Below, piece by piece: positions 20,661-21,760 of a DNA stretch of 21,760 bases. Below the pieces are notes generated by a model. The model searched no databases. It had not been told where the DNA came from and saw nothing but the letters and a program-made list of their open reading frames with translations. Every line of letters starts with the position of its first letter. Positions within the stretch are counted from its first letter, which is position 1. The DNA comes from PALSA-612 sp046729255 (lineage in GTDB: Bacteria > Actinomycetota > Thermoleophilia > Gaiellales > Gaiellaceae): NCBI GenBank assembly GCA_046729255.1, contig JBKPGF010000050.1:1-21760 (forward strand), written 5' to 3'. The position numbers and the translations under genes were made by a program.

Positions 20661-21760
20661 CCGCTGTTCGCAGACGCATGCCCGCGCAGACGACGTCGAG
20701 CGCCGGGCAATCCGCGCAGGCCCACTCACTCGGTGTGGGCACGAACGTGCCCGACCGAATGCGCGCGATCGCGGCGGACAGCTCCTCCTGCAGCCGTGCA
20801 GTGTCCGCTGCCCCGAACACCGTGACGACCGGCGCCTCCGGCTGCTCGAGGAACTGGTAGACGACTTCGACCTCGGCTGCTCCCGCACGCAGACACGCGA
20901 GCGCGTACACGAGCCGCTGGAGGCGGTAATCCTCCTCGACCACGTGCTCGGGGTCTGCTCCCTCGAGCGCATTCGTCTTGAAGTCGACTACGAGCGAGCG
21001 CTCCGCGAGATGTAGGACGTCGATGAAGCCATGGAGCACGACGCCGTCGTGCTCGAAGGAGAAGGACTGCTCCCGGCGAGCTCCTTCGAGGCGGGAGAGG
21101 CGGGCTGCGAGCTCAGAGTCGCAGTAGGCAGCGAGGAAGCCTTCGATACGGGCGAGCTCCTCTTCCGAGGCGGCGGGCTGGAGCGCCGCCAGGTCGCCCG
21201 GCACGGCAGGCGTCGCGAGGTCGATTCGCTCCATCAGCTCGTGCACGGCGGAGCCGACACCCACCGCGCCGAGCACACCCTCGGCCCGCCGCTCGCGCAT
21301 ACCCGCCACGTAGCGCGCGTAGAACTTCGCCGAGCATTCCTCGTAGGTCGCAAGAGCGCTGTACGAGAGGCGGCGAGGCTCGAACACCGGAGGCGCCTCG
21401 AGCGGCTGGAACGCCGGCAGCTCCGCCGCCGGCGGAACCGCACCGGTGTCGTCGGCGGGGAAGAGCGAGAGCTGCTCTTCGATCGCGGGAATGGCGGCCT
21501 CCTCAGGTGCCTCATCCGCCTCCGGGTGGTAGCGGTCGACACGAAGCAGCAACCTCGCCTGCCCCTTCTCGACGACCAGAGGATCCGGGCCGACCTCGTT
21601 GACGTCGACGGAGCCAAGCCGGTCGAGCACCCAGCCCATCGGCGTGCGTAGGCCGCCGGCACGCGAGGAATCAATGGAGCCAGAAACGAGCAGGCGGTCG
21701 ATCGCACGCGTCATCGCCACGTAGTAGAGGCGCAGGCGCTCGGCTTCCTCGGCCTGCTGC
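20650..21760 (-). CDS. UvrD-type helicase with RecB-like nuclease domain, C-terminal part
   Basis: The frame is open to the window edge, so the N-terminal helicase is outside; about 369 residues are visible. The first part ends the helicase: EAERLRLYYVAMTRAIDRLL is superfamily 1 motif VI. After a spacer with an acidic region comes a PD-(D/E)XK nuclease domain: RRLSYSALATYEECSAKFYA, GSAVHELMERI, GFIDVLHLAERSLVVDFKTN with the D...D-x-K catalytic residues, and YRLQRLVYALA. Cysteines in YEEC and in the terminal C-x2-C-x6-C (WACADCPALDVVC) could hold an AddB/RecB-like Fe-S cluster. Such proteins process double-strand ends. The class (AddA-like or actinobacterial UvrD2/AdnA-like) needs the missing half to decide. 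Confidence 0.9.
   Translation of the reverse strand, partial: QQAEEAERLRLYYVAMTRAIDRLLVSGSIDSSRAGGLRTPMGWVLDRLGSVDVNEVGPDPLVVEKGQARLLLRVDRYHPEADEAPEEAAIPAIEEQLSLFPADDTGAVPPAAELPAFQPLEAPPVFEPRRLSYSALATYEECSAKFYARYVAGMRERRAEGVLGAVGVGSAVHELMERIDLATPAVPGDLAALQPAASEEELARIEGFLAAYCDSELAARLSRLEGARREQSFSFEHDGVVLHGFIDVLHLAERSLVVDFKTNALEGADPEHVVEEDYRLQRLVYALACLRAGAAEVEVVYQFLEQPEAPVVTVFGAADTARLQEELSAAIARIRSGTFVPTPSEWACADCPALDVVCAGMRLRTAVGA

Noticed and set aside
1..21760. CRISPR array, complete prophage or insertion sequence
   Set aside because: No regularly spaced repeats, transposase, integrase or phage structural motifs were found on either strand.

Overview
The window is high-GC, gene-dense DNA with actinobacterial-looking proteins. 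These include RmuC, a two-domain MMPL exporter, a GQN-type CorA, a DUF3105 protein, a MoaD/ThiS-like protein beside a BNR propeller, and a UvrD/RecB fusion. Many start codons lie 6-10 nt behind a TANNNT -10 box with no Shine-Dalgarno. The best guess is a deep-branching Actinomycetota such as Thermoleophilia (Gaiellales/Solirubrobacterales). That placement is inferred from gene content and style, not from a marker gene.

Layout. 1-3825 (+): the 3' end of a periplasmic ligand-binding (Peripla_BP_6-like) gene, a small four-helix membrane protein, and an MMPL/RND exporter with a recognisable promoter and candidate operator. 3826-5142 is a gene-poor scar. It holds a frameshifted small membrane ORF, a displaced 3' half of tRNA-fMet with a terminator, a nested inverted repeat, a truncated and frameshifted GAP (Sap-like) gene, and then the intact initiator tRNA on the minus strand. 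This looks like the remnant of an element integrated in the tRNA. 5241-8894 (+): a compact cluster of BNR beta-propeller, ubiquitin-like MoaD/ThiS protein, TM/coiled-coil protein, Ppx/GppA phosphatase and polytopic membrane protein, with spacings of 2, 27, 0 and 7 nt. 8911-11013 (+): a luciferase-like oxidoreductase and a BBE-type FAD oxidase. 11023-12707 (-): a glutamate dehydrogenase-family gene followed by a CBS-pair protein with an ATGA overlap. 12867-13539 (+): a lipoprotein and tRNA-Leu(UAA). 13668-16322 (-): a DUF3105 protein and a DinG-like Fe-S helicase. 16323-16518 is a divergent intergenic region with a promoter-hairpin-T5 unit that could be a tiny RNA. 16519-19996 (+): rmuC, trxB, corA and a zinc-ribbon/PAS protein. 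19983-21760 (-): endonuclease III and, upstream of it, the C-terminal part of a UvrD-type helicase/RecB-type nuclease.

Functionally the right third is rich in genome maintenance (DinG, RmuC, Nth, UvrD/RecB) and redox or ion homeostasis (TrxB, CorA). The left part is transport. The least explained parts are the tRNA-fMet scar, the BNR/ubiquitin-like gene pair, and the short promoter-hairpin unit upstream of rmuC. No CRISPR array, intact insertion sequence, rRNA or complete mobile element was seen.
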